This document shows, piece after piece, positions 53,672 through 64,000 of a stretch of DNA of 64,000 bases (positions are counted from its first letter, which is position 1; the number at the start of each line of letters is the position of its first letter). The notes below the pieces were generated by a model, which had not been told where the DNA came from, ran no database searches, and saw nothing but the letters and a program-made list of their open reading frames with translations. A program made the translations under genes and the position numbers. The DNA is taken from assembly GCA_916610825.1 (NCBI GenBank), contig OU744450.1:16732814-16796813 (forward strand), written 5' to 3'. This stretch comes from Haliclystus octoradiatus. Taxonomy: Eukaryota > Cnidaria > Staurozoa > Stauromedusae > Haliclystidae.

Positions 53672-54277
53672 TATTGGTGACCCCGACGTGATCTGAAAAA
53701 CGCAGCCGAATATTACGCGTCGTAAACCCTGGCTAGTATATGGTCCTATCTGGTAACGTTTTAGTTGAAATTCGCTCCTGGGTGAGTGTTATCACGAAGA
53801 AATAAAAAGAAGAAAATAATTGAATGCACTCACGCCGTCACAAGCCAAGTTCTGGCAGGAACCACGAAAATTATTAGGGCTTAACCCGACAAGAAAATAA
53901 AGATTGCCAGGCTTGAGCACAAAGAATTGTAACAACAAAACAACATTACCAACATAGATACATAACACCATCAAAAACAGAAGATCAAAAAGATAGGCTA
54001 TATACAATCATGACTTGCACAAAGGCACACAACAAAGAATTATTAAATATTTACAAGATTTTGTCGCTACAACCATACAACACATACTTAACCAATTATG
54101 CAACATGAAAGAAAACAAACAATCTAATTCATCTAACTCAATCAAAACATTATTATTAACTTATTTTAAATCATATTCTATTTTATTATACGTATTTTTA
54201 TTCATTCATTCGTCCTGTATATATTATTTCATATCTTTCACTCACAGACGGGACTCCGTCTCCGTGGGGGGAAGTTA

Positions 54278-54626
54278 TGTAGTGGATTGTTTTATGTCTA
54301 TTGTCTTATCCATAATGTATTTCCTTTGTTAACTGCATGTAAAGCTTCCGTTTGTAATCACGTATACCTTGTAATGTAAATCACTGTATGTAATTTATCA
54401 ACCCTCTTCACGTCTCCCCTTTGTGGCGACAGCATCTACATTAGCAAAGCTGGTCCACCTTCACAGAGGCTCTGTTTATCAACGGTCATATTAACCCTCA
54501 TTCATCCTCTCCCTGTTGGTGGCCAGCTACAGTTATTATTATTACAATTACACAAATATATATCTTATCAACGCCTATGTATGTGTGGTGGTATTAATCA
54601 ATACTTCGTTCATTCCACCCGCTACA
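54278..54626 (+). repeat. 3' LTR of the TRIM-like element
   Basis: 349 bp, same ends as the left LTR, followed by AAAC. Confidence 0.92.
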
Positions 54627-54629
54627 AAA

Positions 54630-54760
54630 CCTCTGTGAAACAATTCATGAATTCATGACAAGTTTGTGAAGATTCCCTTGTTGGTTCATGAACAGTTCAT
54701 GAACCAGCCCATGAACATAAAATTCCCCTATATTTCATAAAAATTTCATGATCACTCGTA
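54630..54760. repeat. GTTCATGAAC-type palindromic repeat, isolated copy
   Basis: ACAATTCATGAATTCATGAC, GGTTCATGAACAGTTCATGA, CATGAACATAAAATTCC and ATTTCATGATC. Same theme as the tandem array at 27560-28510. Directly right of the TRIM-like element. Confidence 0.65.
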
Positions 54761-56104
54761 CATTTCATATCTATTACACTATTAACATACTTTATAGAAT
54801 TATAAATGCTGAATAGGAACTGAATACCTATGACTAATTAGATGCTGTAAAATATCTGTATAGCTGCAGAGATTTGATGAGATACTGAAGAGACCGATAA
54901 TGTGTTATTACTTATAGTGTCGAAGCAAAAGTCGGTTAAGTTCATAAGACTTGTCACGGTGGAATGCCCAGGCCTGAAACCGGATTGAAGACTGAAAGCA
55001 GTTTATCTAGCTGGAGAAATTTGGAAAGGCTTTATTTGCGGGGCATATACTTTTTATTTGCTGCAAATAGGTTTTGTTTGTATTGAGCCTTCTGGGCCAC
55101 TGTAAATAAAATATTATTGTTTCCCAAGCTACGTAACAGTCATTTGTAATTTCTAAGGATTCAAAAAGGTCAAGTGGCGTTAGATAGAGAGCATACTTTA
55201 ATTTATCATTGTCTAGATTTTATAATCTCTTGTTAGAGTAAACTTGTGACCTTCGGTACGAGGTTTACAATCTTTGATTACGAGGAAATTGGTTTGATGA
55301 TCTGTTCGTGTATCTGTTGAATTGGTTTTTGGTGAAATAGTTTGCTACTTTGCATTTCTTGATTTCAAAAAAAAATCAGAAAATTGCATTGCCCGAAATT
55401 GTTACTATGTACAAAGTATGTAACTTGTTTCGAAATGCATTAACTTGACTCTATGGTTCATCAACTAACACCTTCATGAACACATACCCACCATCATTGG
55501 AGGAGTATTTTTCTACTTTACAAACTGACATGTAGAACATTAGAATATTATATTAAATATGATATTATAGTAATTTATAGTTGATATATATATACCTCTA
55601 TTTCTCAATAAATAGAATAATTGAAAATGGTCTATTTCTAAATCCATTATTGTATGCATTGAGACAAATATTTGGAATACACATTTTGGCCTATGGAGTT
55701 GTAAGATGAAATATAACAATATAACGCAACTAACAAACTGATCGAATAGAACAAATGGTAAATTGTAATATAATTCCAATGATCAATAATACATGAAGAA
55801 TAATAACAAATAATATAGATAATTCACAATAGGATATACAACGCTTATTTAATCCGCGTTTACCCTAATAAAATATGTAACATTCGTCAGAAAATACACG
55901 TCTAATTCCCAAGACGGACATCCAGAAAACTGCTGATATCCTCAAGCACCACGCCTTGTTGGGCAATTCAAAGAGAGACCGAATGAACGAGGCTGATAAA
56001 TTACACCTCTAATAAAATATATGAATTAGCATTGTTTAGGATAATTAAAGTAATAGTTAAAATTAATAAAACTACAGGAGTCAACACTGCTACAGCCTTA
56101 TTTA
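54761..56104. other. Nothing recognised
   Basis: A+T-rich segment between the TRIM-like and Gypsy-2 elements. No exon, repeat array or RNA gene that I can support. Confidence 0.45.
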
Positions 56105-56296
56105 TGTGGAGTTGTGGTAACATACCAATTTGGTAATAATAAACAATATGACGAGACTGTGTAGTTCGTGTTAATTGTTTTTCTTACTCAAGAGGACTGT
56201 CAGGAAACTGATCAAAACAGGAATTATAATATCAAATATTGGACTTACACGAATGAGAGGCATAACTAAAATGAGGCTAATTACGGATATGCTACA
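56105..56296 (-). repeat. 3' LTR of Gypsy-2
   Basis: 192 bp; on the plus strand begins TGTGGAGTTGTGGTAACATA and ends GGATATGCTACA. Confidence 0.93.
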
Positions 56297-56569
56297 CAGC
56301 TCCCCACGCAAGGCGACGGAGTCGTGTAAGCAAGTGTAAATCGTAAGATTATACATTAACTTAAATAATCCTTATTTATTGATAAATTGTTGATGAAATG
56401 TTTTTTGTAATTAATATTAGAAAAATGTAAATTTAAATGTGGCTATATTTATGTTGTACAATTTATTAGTCTTTATGGATTATTTTTTTTATGAAAGTAA
56501 AATGTATTTTATGCTAGATGAATATAAAAGTGCACAATCATGCTAAATATAAATTAAGAAACTAAATAA

Positions 56570-59500
56570 CTAATATGGAGAAAAATAATATGTATTAGGT
56601 TGCGGATTAAACTTAACTTTGCGACCAGAACGTGTAGTAGGTAATAATGAATTTGGTGTTGATGTATTAGATGTAGTATTAGTAGTAGTTGGTGGTACAG
56701 TTGTAGAAGGTGTTACAATCGGCGATGGTTGAGATGGTGCGGAAATATGTGGAGTAATAGGTTCTGTAGTAGTAGATGATTGAGTTGGTCGAATAAAAGC
56801 GGGTTTTAAACGGTTAATTGAGACAGTTTCAGATTTGCCATGAATGTCAATAGTAAAAGTGTGAGTAGCACGAGATATAATAGGATAAGGTCCTTGGTAT
56901 GGAGCTTCTAATGGACGACGTACGCGATCGACGCGTAACCATACATGTGAACAAGTAGCTAAATGTTTATTAATATACGATAATGGAGGCTTACGATAAG
57001 ATGAAGTAGAATATAAATGTGGAATTAAATTACGTAATAAGATAATAAGTTGAGTAGCAGGTAATGAATCTGTAGCAAGTACGGGTGGTATCATCATTTC
57101 TTCGCCAGTTAAAAGTGCAAATGGAGATAAACCGATGTCATTTCGTGTCATACGCATAGCCAGAAGTGCCAGTGGAAGGTGATTCAGCCAATCGGTATTA
57201 GCAGCTCGTAACATCGTTTTTAGAGTGCGGTGAGAGCGTTCTATTTTTCCGTTTGATTGTTGGTGGTATGATGTAGTTCTAACTCGATGGAAACCAACAG
57301 CGTCAGCAAGACATTGTTGAAAAAGTCTAGATTCGAATTGTTTACCTCGATCAGTGACAACGTAAAGTGGAACACCAAAACGAGATATCCAATGAGTGAC
57401 AAATGCAGTAGCGATAGTAGATGCTGTAATATCACATATAGGAACGGCTTCTAGCCAACCAGTATAACGGTCAATCATGGTGAGTAGATAGCGTGGCGAA
57501 GGACAGAGAGATACGGCAGGATTGCTTTGAGAAGGACCAACTTCGGCGATATCGATATGGATTGTTTGAAAACGACCAGTTGGAAGTAATAATTGTCCAT
57601 GAGGAGAGCGAGTATGGCGTGAGACTTTCTGACGTTGACAATCAATGCATAGATGACAAAAGTGTTTTATGTCTTTGTGCATGCCAGGCCAGAATAGCGA
57701 TCGTTGATGATGGTGAAGGTACGGCGAAAACCAAAATGCCCAAGAGAGTGAAAGTGTTGTATGATGGAATCTCGAAGGTTGAATGGTATGAAAGGTCTAG
57801 GTAATGTTCGTGTAGTATCACATAATAGAGTGAGATTATTATCAACAGGATACGATTTCAATGAAAGATTGCTGTGTGGTGGATGTTGTTGTTGAGCTTT
57901 GGCAATTGCGGGCAGATCGATGGCCATTGTGACAGTGGAGGTGGTCGTTGAATCAGGGTGATGACGTGATGTTGTTGATGTGGTAACGGTAGCGGTAGAT
58001 TCAGCTGAAGTTTGAGTTGGATGGTCAGTTAAACGTGATAATGCATCTGCAACAACATTGTTAGCTCCCTTGATAAAATGCATATGTGTGACATATTCAG
58101 TAATGATGCTTAGATGTCGTTGTTGACGATTGGATGGACGTGGCTTGTGATTACGGAAAGCGTCGACCAAAGGACGGTGATCTGAAAATAAAGTAACTTC
58201 ATGACCATCAATGAAAGATCTAAAATGTAAAGTTGCAAGATATGCAGCTAAAAGTTCTTTGTTAAATGTAGAATAAGATTTTTGAATGTTGGTAAGTTTT
58301 CTACTGAAGAATCCAAGTGGAATAGGACCGGAAGGTGACGATTGGTGTAAAGCAGCGCCTACAGCTTAATCGGAGGCGTCGGTAACTATTGAAAATGTAC
58401 AATTGTTGGATCGGGATGATGTAATAGTAGCTGTTGTGATAAAGCGTCTTTTAATTTAGTGAATGATTGAGAAGAAGAATCAGTCCAGTTAAAATGTGGT
58501 TTGGTAGACATGACAGTATATAATGGTATAGCTAATTCAGAAAAATGTGGAATGAAACGTCTATAGAAATTAATACAGCCAATAAAACAATGTAATTCTT
58601 TGTGAGTTGTAGGTAACGGCCAATCTTTGATGATTTCAACTTTAGTAGGACGAGGACGAATACCTTGTTCATTGATAGTGTGAGCTAAAAAATCTAGTTC
58701 GTGAGTAGAAAATGTACATTTACTAAGGTGAACTTAAAGGCCATAAGAAGATAATTGTTTAAATAATAGTGATAAATGATGATAATGTTCGTCGATAGAT
58801 GATGATGCAATTAATATATCGTCAATGTATGCAAAGGCAAAGGGAAGTGGTCGTAAAACTGAGTCAATGAAACGTTAAAATGTTTGAGCGGAGTTACGGA
58901 GTCCAAAAGGCATACGGTTAAAATGGAAAAGTCCGAAAGGTGTAGTGATAGCAGTTTTTCTTTATCTTGATCTGACATAGGGATTTGATGGAAGGCTTTG
59001 ACAAGATCAATTTTTGAAAAGATAGATTTACCATGCAAAGTTTGTGTAAAATGTTGGATATGAGGTAGAGGATAGCGATCAGGTTTAGTTAGTGCATTTA
59101 GAGAACGATAATCACCACAAGGGCGATACTGACCTGTAGGTATACCATCTTTGGTCTTTGCTACGAGGTGAAGAGGTGACGCTCAAGAGCTATTTAACGG
59201 TGAAATGTAGCCAGCGTTGAGAAGATGTTGAAATTCTTGCTTTGCAGCTTCAAGTTTGTTACCAGAGAGAGGACGAGGACGACAGTGTGTTGGTTGCGAT
59301 TAGCCAGTGTCAATACGATGAACAGTGCTGTGTTTCACTGAGTTTAAATCTGAAAAGACACTACCATCAACAGAAGCAAATATGTCAGAATGTTCATTAA
59401 TTAATGTTTGAATAGATTGAGGAAAACTTTCTGGAATGTTAATATTTGAGATAATAGATGAATCAGATGATACAGTAGCGGTTGTCAAGGGAACAGTAAA

Positions 59501-59880
59501 ATTAGTAAGAGGATCAATAATTGAATTACGACTAAAATCTAAAATAAGTTTATATGTTGATAAAAATCACAACCAATAATCGGATGTGTAACGTCAGCAA
59601 CAATAAAAGTCCATGAATATGAACGACGTAATGACTTGAAGGAGATAGAGGTACGATATTGTCCATAAACATTGATAGATTTGCCATTAGCAGAAATTAA
59701 ATTAATATTACATGGTTGAAATTCAGATGGTGATAAATAATTACGAGGTATAATGGAGATAGTAGAACCGGAATCTAATAAAAAGTTATAGCGATGTGAT
59801 GAGAAACGTCCTTCAATAAAATATCGTTTGTGTGCCGCAATACTTGATACTTCATTACTAACCGCGGTGGTATTAGCAAC
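56570..59880 (-). pseudogene. Pol of Gypsy-2 (protease, RT, RNase H, integrase), disrupted
   Basis: Pieces in order on the minus strand: protease LDSGSTISIIP near 59780; RT with YRPCGDYRSLNALTKPDRYP near 59110, IFSKIDLVKAFHQIPM near 58990, YIDDILIA near 58830; RNase H end with FIKGANNVVADALSRL near 58060; integrase zinc region HFHSLGHFGF near 57700 and HLCIDCQRQK near 57640; integrase core IHIDIAEVGP, VVTDRGKQFES and QQSNGKIERSH (frame 57682-56570, 370 codons, the longest intact part). At least six in-frame stops or shifts occur, for example near 59300, 58900, 58735 and 57670. Confidence 0.9.
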
Positions 59881-60736
59881 ATGATCTAGTTTCCCTGGCG
59901 TTCAGGTGAAGCGGTCGAGATTGAGAGGGAGTAGTAGCTGCACGGGAAGGTAGAACAGGGGCATCACTGGGAAATTGGCACCAATGTTGGCATGAGCGAA
60001 CAAGACGTCCGTAATATAAATGTGCTCGACAAACTTTGGGTTGCTGATTTTCATGAAATGGTTGTACTCCACGGGGAATAGCATTATGATAGGGTGTGGC
60101 TGCTTGATAATTTTGACGTGGTTGGTATGTAGTAGAAAAATTGGGTGGATTTGTATATTGATGACTATTGTATGTGGTTGGTGGTGTGCTGCGTACAGCT
60201 ACAGCGGTGCCAGATAAATTAATGGCCAACGTGTGGTCAGCGATCTTTGCTAGCTTTTCAGCAGGCTCATCCTGGAAAGCACTGAGCGTGGCACGTAACT
60301 CTATTGGAAGACATTGTAAAAGTTTTGACTTTAAAATTGTTTCTGATGCAGGTACTTCACATTGAGACAAACGGCTAATTAATCGTCTCCATTTTTCTAA
60401 CAACGAAAGGATAGTAGTTTTCAAAAATTCATAATTGCACGTATCCGCGGTAGTGGCAGAATTCAAAGTAAGGGTAGCAATATCTTCAGGAAGGACAGAA
60501 ACAACATGGTGGTATTTTGTGACGCTTGAATTGATGCCACGAATCGTAAATTGGCTCTCTATTTGATTAAACCAAGCTTGAGGATTATTTTTGTAAAATG
60601 GTGGTGGTTTGATAGTGATAGAAGATGTATTCAAACGGTCAGGTAAAAGTGGTCGTTGTGTCTCATTAGGTGCACCGGGAGTGCCGGATGGGTTTTGAGT
60701 GCCTGAAGTTGAAGGTGAATCATTGTTGCGAGACAT
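59873..60736 (-). pseudogene. Gag of Gypsy-2, 287 codons, probably broken
   Basis: Starts MSRNNDSPSTSGTQNPSGTP and has the capsid-type IKPPPFYKNNPQAWFNQIES motif and KLLQCLPIELRATLSAFQDE. The segment FLKTTILSLLEKWRRLISRL appears shortened compared with related Gag proteins, and the frame ends in NARETRSCC just before the protease, suggesting a frameshift at the Gag-protease junction. A CCHC knuckle is not clearly preserved (only CRAHLYYGRLVRSCQHWC). Confidence 0.8.
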
Positions 60737-60950
60737 GATTATTCAGAATGATTAAATGTACAGATAGAGATTAATATACCTTGAAACTTGAATATACTTT
60801 GAGATGTGTAAATAATGTAGTGCCAAATAAATTGTGTAATATGGATAATAGATGTGAGGTAATTGATAAATGAATGGAATAATAGGATGAAATAATAAAA
60901 TTGAGTTCTCCAATTAGGTATAATGACTGGTTAAATGTCGACGGACCAAT

Positions 60951-61142
60951 TGTGGAGTTGTGGTAATATACTAATTTGGTAATAATAAACAATATGACGA
61001 GACTGTGTAGTTCATGTTAATTGTTTTTCTTACTCAAGAGGACTGTCAGGAAACTGATTAAAACAGGAATTATAATATCAAATATTGGACTTACATGAAT
61101 GAGAGGCATAACTAAAATGAGGCTAATTACGGATATGCTACA
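60951..61142 (-). repeat. 5' LTR of Gypsy-2
   Basis: 192 bp; on the plus strand begins TGTGGAGTTGTGGTAATATA and ends GGATATGCTACA. All five differences from the other LTR are transitions (C to T or G to A in plus-strand reading), two of them at CpG sites. Confidence 0.93.
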
Positions 61143-61700
61143 TTTATAAGAAAATGAAAATCGAGTCATGATTGAATTGAATCGGATGAGGATCAATGGG
61201 GCGTGTCTGATTTGAGTTATAGAAATGGAAATTTATAAGTTACATATACAAGTACATGAAAGTGAAACGTCATGTAAACTGCGGTAGCATGATTAAAAAA
61301 TCAACTAAATAATATATATACAACGAATTAATGATATTATGAATTAAATAATGAACATACTTTTATATGTATATATATACATTTATAGTAATATCAAGGT
61401 ACTTGTGTTGTCTTTGCTGTTTCAATAGTGCTCGATGCCATAAATGCAGAGCTGTTTAATAATTAATAAACGAAAAACTTATAGCAAATATGAATGTCTG
61501 ATTTTTTCGTTTATTATATATATATATATTGATATATTTTATTTATCATGTCTTTCATCATACTCAACATAACCATTTGTTGTTGTTGCATTTGCATGCT
61601 AAATCTATTTTTGCTGTTCTTGTATGTTTTTAAAATATATTTGCTGCTGTTGCATGTTCTGTTACAGCAAGGCTGTTTGTTTACTTCTCTCCTTTATATC
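61143..61700. other. Flank with a retroposon tail at about 61385-61465
   Basis: Mostly A+T-rich. GTACTTGTGTTGTCTTTGCT, AATAGTGCTCGATG and AAATGCAGAGCT (61400-61455) repeat the tail seen after the non-LTR fragment at 28659-29225. It is followed by AATAATTAATAAACG and a TA-repeat stretch near 61520. Confidence 0.5.
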
Positions 61701-61706
61701 TGCAGC

Positions 61707-62287
61707 CTAGAGTGAAGCTATATGATTGTCTTGTTTTTCTCTATATGCTATACTGGCTTCTAGCACCCCTGCAAGTTGACTACTAGCACGCTTTTTTTTC
61801 GGTGTTTCGTTGTTCCCTGCCTCTATTTCTTTTCTTTTTGTCGTTTCCCTTAAGCTTTCTCCTGCTTTTTTCCTCGTGTCCTCTTCTTGTTTTCGTTCTT
61901 GTATCTGTTTTAACGTCTCATTCTCCTTCATTGCTGCCCATATCTTTTCGTGTTCGTTAATCTCTTCGCAAATATCTCGCATTCCTTTACTGATTTCATC
62001 TTCCTCTCCTCCTCCTAGCCCAGTGGCCCTTAAATCTTTTGCTTCGTTTGCTTTGTGACTTCTTATCATTCTGAAGTATTTATCCCGGATGGATCTTACA
62101 GTTACCCTAAATGGAGCTCCACCCTGTTAAGGGTCGTCTCAATTTGTCTCCAGATGTCACTTCTCTCCGTCGTTTGCGCCTTAAATTTATAGGGTTTCGC
62201 TGCTATAAGCTCTCTAACAAACAAAACCTCATGTTCCTTTTTCCATTTAAAAATAGTTAACGCTGATGGCTGCTCGGGAATATTCAT
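61707..62287 (-). pseudogene. SANT/Myb-like DNA-binding protein, one frameshift
   Basis: The N-terminal frame (62287-62102) starts MNIPEQPSALTIFKWKKEHE and contains LFVRELIAAKPYKFKAQTTE and RSDIWRQIETTLN, a single SANT/Myb-like helix set with the spaced W residues. The downstream frame (to 61707) gives VRSIRDKYF, NEAKDLRATGLGGGEEDEIS, then a Lys/Glu-rich coiled-coil tail ending REKQDNHIASL. The two frames meet near 62105-62111, where a run of three A (plus strand) is one base short of keeping the frame, so it may be a recent mutation or an assembly error. Proteins with this layout are numerous in invertebrate genomes and look transposon-associated; its own element has not been identified here. 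Confidence 0.65.
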
Positions 62288-62581
62288 ATTGATAAATGTG
62301 ATTTCAGATAATGATATTGATAATAGTTAATTTACGGTGATAAATATTTGCGTTCAAAAAGCCACTGCATAACCAAAACAAACCAAAACAATGAAATCAA
62401 AGCAATGAAATCAAAACAATGAATCAATAGATGTATTCCGTGGTTCATGTTTCGCGCCGAAAGGTGTTCCGAAACGAGGAGGTCAGTAGGTTTCAGAGCA
62501 AAGGGGCTTCCCTTAATGCGCAGATGTGATGCGCAATGGAAAAGCTGTACTTGAACCTGTACCGGTACTAAATTCAAACCT

Positions 62582-62930
62582 CCCTAGTAGTTAAAGGACG
62601 ACTATTCGTGATTCCTTCCACTTCAACCATAACTGTTCTAAATGATTCGTCGTCAAGGTAACCATCGCTGATAATACTTTTTAAAATTCTTCTAATCGAT
62701 CTGATTAATCGTTCCCATACTCCTCCCATACGGCTTGTTGTTGGTGGGTTGAATATTCATTTAGTTTGTTGCTCTCTGAGCATTTCGAAACTTTACTGTG
62801 GTCCAGCTGTTCAATGCACAATTTTAACTCTTTTTCAGCATTAGTAAAGTTTGTGCCATTGTATTGTCACTTCGAATTTCCATCGGGTTGCCTCTTCTGT
62901 TAATAACTGCCTCAATAGACCAAATTAGCT
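62582..62930 (-). pseudogene. BEL/Pao retrotransposon integrase fragment
   Basis: Minus strand reads INRRGNPMEIRSDN (with the D of the catalytic triad), then in another frame [20 protein letters not shown] followed by [18 protein letters not shown] and [22 protein letters not shown]-x-x-x-x-M-G-G-x-W-E-R and E-x-I-x-N-S-R-P-L-T are diagnostic of BEL/Pao integrases. The E of the triad is the one in WER. One frameshift between the two blocks and no RT nearby, so it is a remnant lying between the SANT-like and SWIM genes. Confidence 0.85.
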
Positions 62931-63018
62931 AAATCTTCGATTTCTTGATCACGTGACCCAGTTGCGGTACTCATTCGTTCAGCGCGCTTGTGAAGTCTTT
63001 CAATATTAGTATTTTTCA

Positions 63019-63915
63019 ATGGCGGTCGCAAATGTATGTCGCTGCTGCAAATCGTATGATAAATGCTGTAGTTGCTGGATATCTGTTGAACTTGACTTTT
63101 CTAAATGTTTATCATTTTTACCAACTGTTGCTCCTCTTACCTGGGCTTTTTGGCTTTCTACTGCTGGTAAAGGAAGAACTGGAACTAAGAGCTATAAATT
63201 TGTCAAGGAACGCTACATTCACGATGTTTATATTTCGAAATCCTCGCTTTCTCTTAACTTTATCCGAGCAAGATGCTACCGTTCTATGAAAAAAAAGGAA
63301 GAACCACATCTACTATACGTTTCAGTCAAAGAAGAGAATGATATTGCTGTTGTTGACATGGCACATTGCAGTTGTAAAGCTGGTAGTGGTGGTCATTGTA
63401 ATCACACGTTTGCCTTACTATTTCAGCTTGCTGATTTTCATTCGTCAGGTTTGAAAGAAATTCCTATCGATGATACATGCACTAGCAGACCTCAACAGTG
63501 GCATATACCAAGGCAGTCTAACATTGCAGCTTTACCCCTTATGGGAACACATTTCGCTAAGTCTGCCACAGACTCTCGAGACAAACCTAGAAAGAAAGGA
63601 CCAGTCCTTTGTAAGCTTTACGACGCTCGATTCAAAGGATCGAATATTATTACATCTGCTTCAACAATGGATCAATTATCAACACTAAGAGCTTTACCTA
63701 ATCCTGCACCGTATAGCTACCTTTTATCTGACCAAGAACCAGGATTACTGCAAAACACTGCGTTTGGTAATGTTCCTGTTGGTTCCTGTTTGGGTTATCA
63801 GCTTTTCGACTTCAATAAACCTTCTGTTCGTGTTGTATGTGAAGATGTCTATGTGGATTCTCAACATACATCATGTCCTGCTTTTCCTGTTTTGCCTACA
63901 ACTGCTTGTATTTAA
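63019..63915 (+). CDS. SWIM zinc-finger protein (transposon-associated type), 298 codons, C-terminus likely shifted or missing
   Basis: Residues about 117-129 form a SWIM finger (CSCKAGSGGHCNH, CxCxnCxH) after the family-typical KSYKFVKERYIHDVYI and IRARCYRSMKKKEEPHLLYV. Then come CTSRPQQWHIPR and KKGPVLCKLYDARF, NTAFGNVPVGSCLGYQLFDF. This order is seen in a large invertebrate family in which a YqaJ-type exonuclease domain follows. The first 60 residues are Cys-rich and not typical, so the true start may be on another exon. The frame stops at 63915, while an overlapping frame continues to 63994 with HRDFFENAKEDFQLYSI, which looks like family sequence; a frameshift near 63905 is likely. The rest lies beyond the window. 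Function is unknown; a role in DNA binding and recombination is inferred from the domains. Confidence 0.7.
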   Translation: MAVANVCRCCKSYDKCCSCWISVELDFSKCLSFLPTVAPLTWAFWLSTAGKGRTGTKSYKFVKERYIHDVYISKSSLSLNFIRARCYRSMKKKEEPHLLYVSVKEENDIAVVDMAHCSCKAGSGGHCNHTFALLFQLADFHSSGLKEIPIDDTCTSRPQQWHIPRQSNIAALPLMGTHFAKSATDSRDKPRKKGPVLCKLYDARFKGSNIITSASTMDQLSTLRALPNPAPYSYLLSDQEPGLLQNTAFGNVPVGSCLGYQLFDFNKPSVRVVCEDVYVDSQHTSCPAFPVLPTTACI

Positions 63916-64000
63916 TGTATCATCAATCAGCAACCTTTTTCATCGTGACTTTTTTGAGAATGCAAAAGAAGATTTTCAACTTTACAGTATTTGATTCTGA

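Larger units (their letters stand above)
53309..54626 (+). mobile_element. Short non-autonomous LTR retrotransposon (TRIM-like), 1.3 kb
   Basis: Two 349-bp LTRs (53323-53671 and 54278-54626) enclose 606 bp with no retroelement proteins. The interior starts with TATTGGTGACCCCGACGTG, a primer-binding-site type used by Gypsy elements, and ends in a polypurine tract (GTGGGGGGAAG). The left LTR carries an extra tandem 14 bp (TGTAGTGGATTGTA, 53309-53322) at its 5' end. If this is included, the element is flanked by AAAC on both sides (53305-53308 and 54627-54630), a 4-bp target duplication. LTRs differ at about two positions. The pre-LTR sequence (GACTCCGTC..GTGGGG) resembles that of the Gypsy element at 56105-61142, a possible autonomous relative. 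Confidence 0.9.
56105..61142 (-). mobile_element. Ty3/Gypsy LTR retrotransposon, decayed (Gypsy-2), 5.0 kb
   Basis: Minus-strand element with 192-bp LTRs at 56105-56296 (3' LTR) and 60951-61142 (5' LTR), TG...CA ends, and the 4-bp target duplication TTTA (56101-56104 and 61143-61146). On the minus strand the interior begins ATTGGTCCGTCGACATT (primer site) and ends in GCGTGGGGAGCTG (polypurine tract) before the 3' LTR. The LTRs differ at five positions, all transitions. Gag, protease, RT, RNase H and integrase are present in order but broken by frameshifts and stops, so it is inactive and older than Gypsy-1. Confidence 0.93.

Noticed and set aside
54015..54332. 105-codon ORF inside the TRIM-like element
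   Set aside because: Runs into the LTR; no retroelement protein motif.
57493..57804. Plus-strand 103-codon ORF inside Gypsy-2
   Set aside because: Antisense shadow of the integrase region.

Overview
This window is nuclear DNA from an animal. It is A+T-rich, its protein-coding genes are split by GT-AG introns, and every host gene recognised is a conserved metazoan gene. Much of the remaining sequence is transposable elements: Ty3/Gypsy, BEL/Pao, Penelope-like, CR1/L2- and RTE-like non-LTR elements, and MITEs. This mix fits an invertebrate, plausibly marine. The species cannot be named from the sequence.

Host genes alternate in direction. From left to right they are: the 3' half of an EDEM3-type ER mannosidase-like gene (+, 535-7398); a complete SET/TAF-I/I2PP2A gene (-, 15711-8070, six exons), tail-to-tail with EDEM3; a complete CACYBP/SIP gene (+, 16146-23285, five exons), head-to-head with SET across about 434 bp; a long multi-exon gene for an unnamed multi-pass membrane protein (-, 51039-24628); and a first exon of an unrecognised gene (+, 51633-51756), head-to-head with the membrane gene across about 593 bp. 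Divergent and convergent arrangements therefore alternate along the window.

Mobile elements sit mainly in introns. The most notable are: (1) a 5'-truncated Penelope-like element in a SET intron, followed at its 3' end by a hammerhead-ribozyme-like motif, plus a separate cluster of three related motifs (one inverted, two tandem) at 9481-9755; (2) an apparently intact Ty3/Gypsy element at 46153-50655 with matching 179-bp LTRs, a perfect 5-bp target duplication and one 1298-codon Gag-Pol frame, lying antisense in the first intron of the membrane gene; (3) a short non-autonomous LTR element (TRIM-like) at 53309-54626 with no coding capacity; (4) a decayed minus-strand Gypsy element at 56105-61142; (5) nested non-LTR fragments at 31434-38935.

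The right end (61707-63994) holds proteins of mobile-element type: a SANT/Myb-like DNA-binding protein (-), a BEL/Pao integrase fragment (-) and a SWIM zinc-finger protein (+) of the kind often followed by a YqaJ nuclease domain. Several minisatellite arrays (16, 26, 55, about 90, about 140 and about 142 bp) and at least four MITE families fill the introns. Exon boundaries were derived by hand from splice-site consensus, reading-frame phase and remembered family resemblance; no database search was run.
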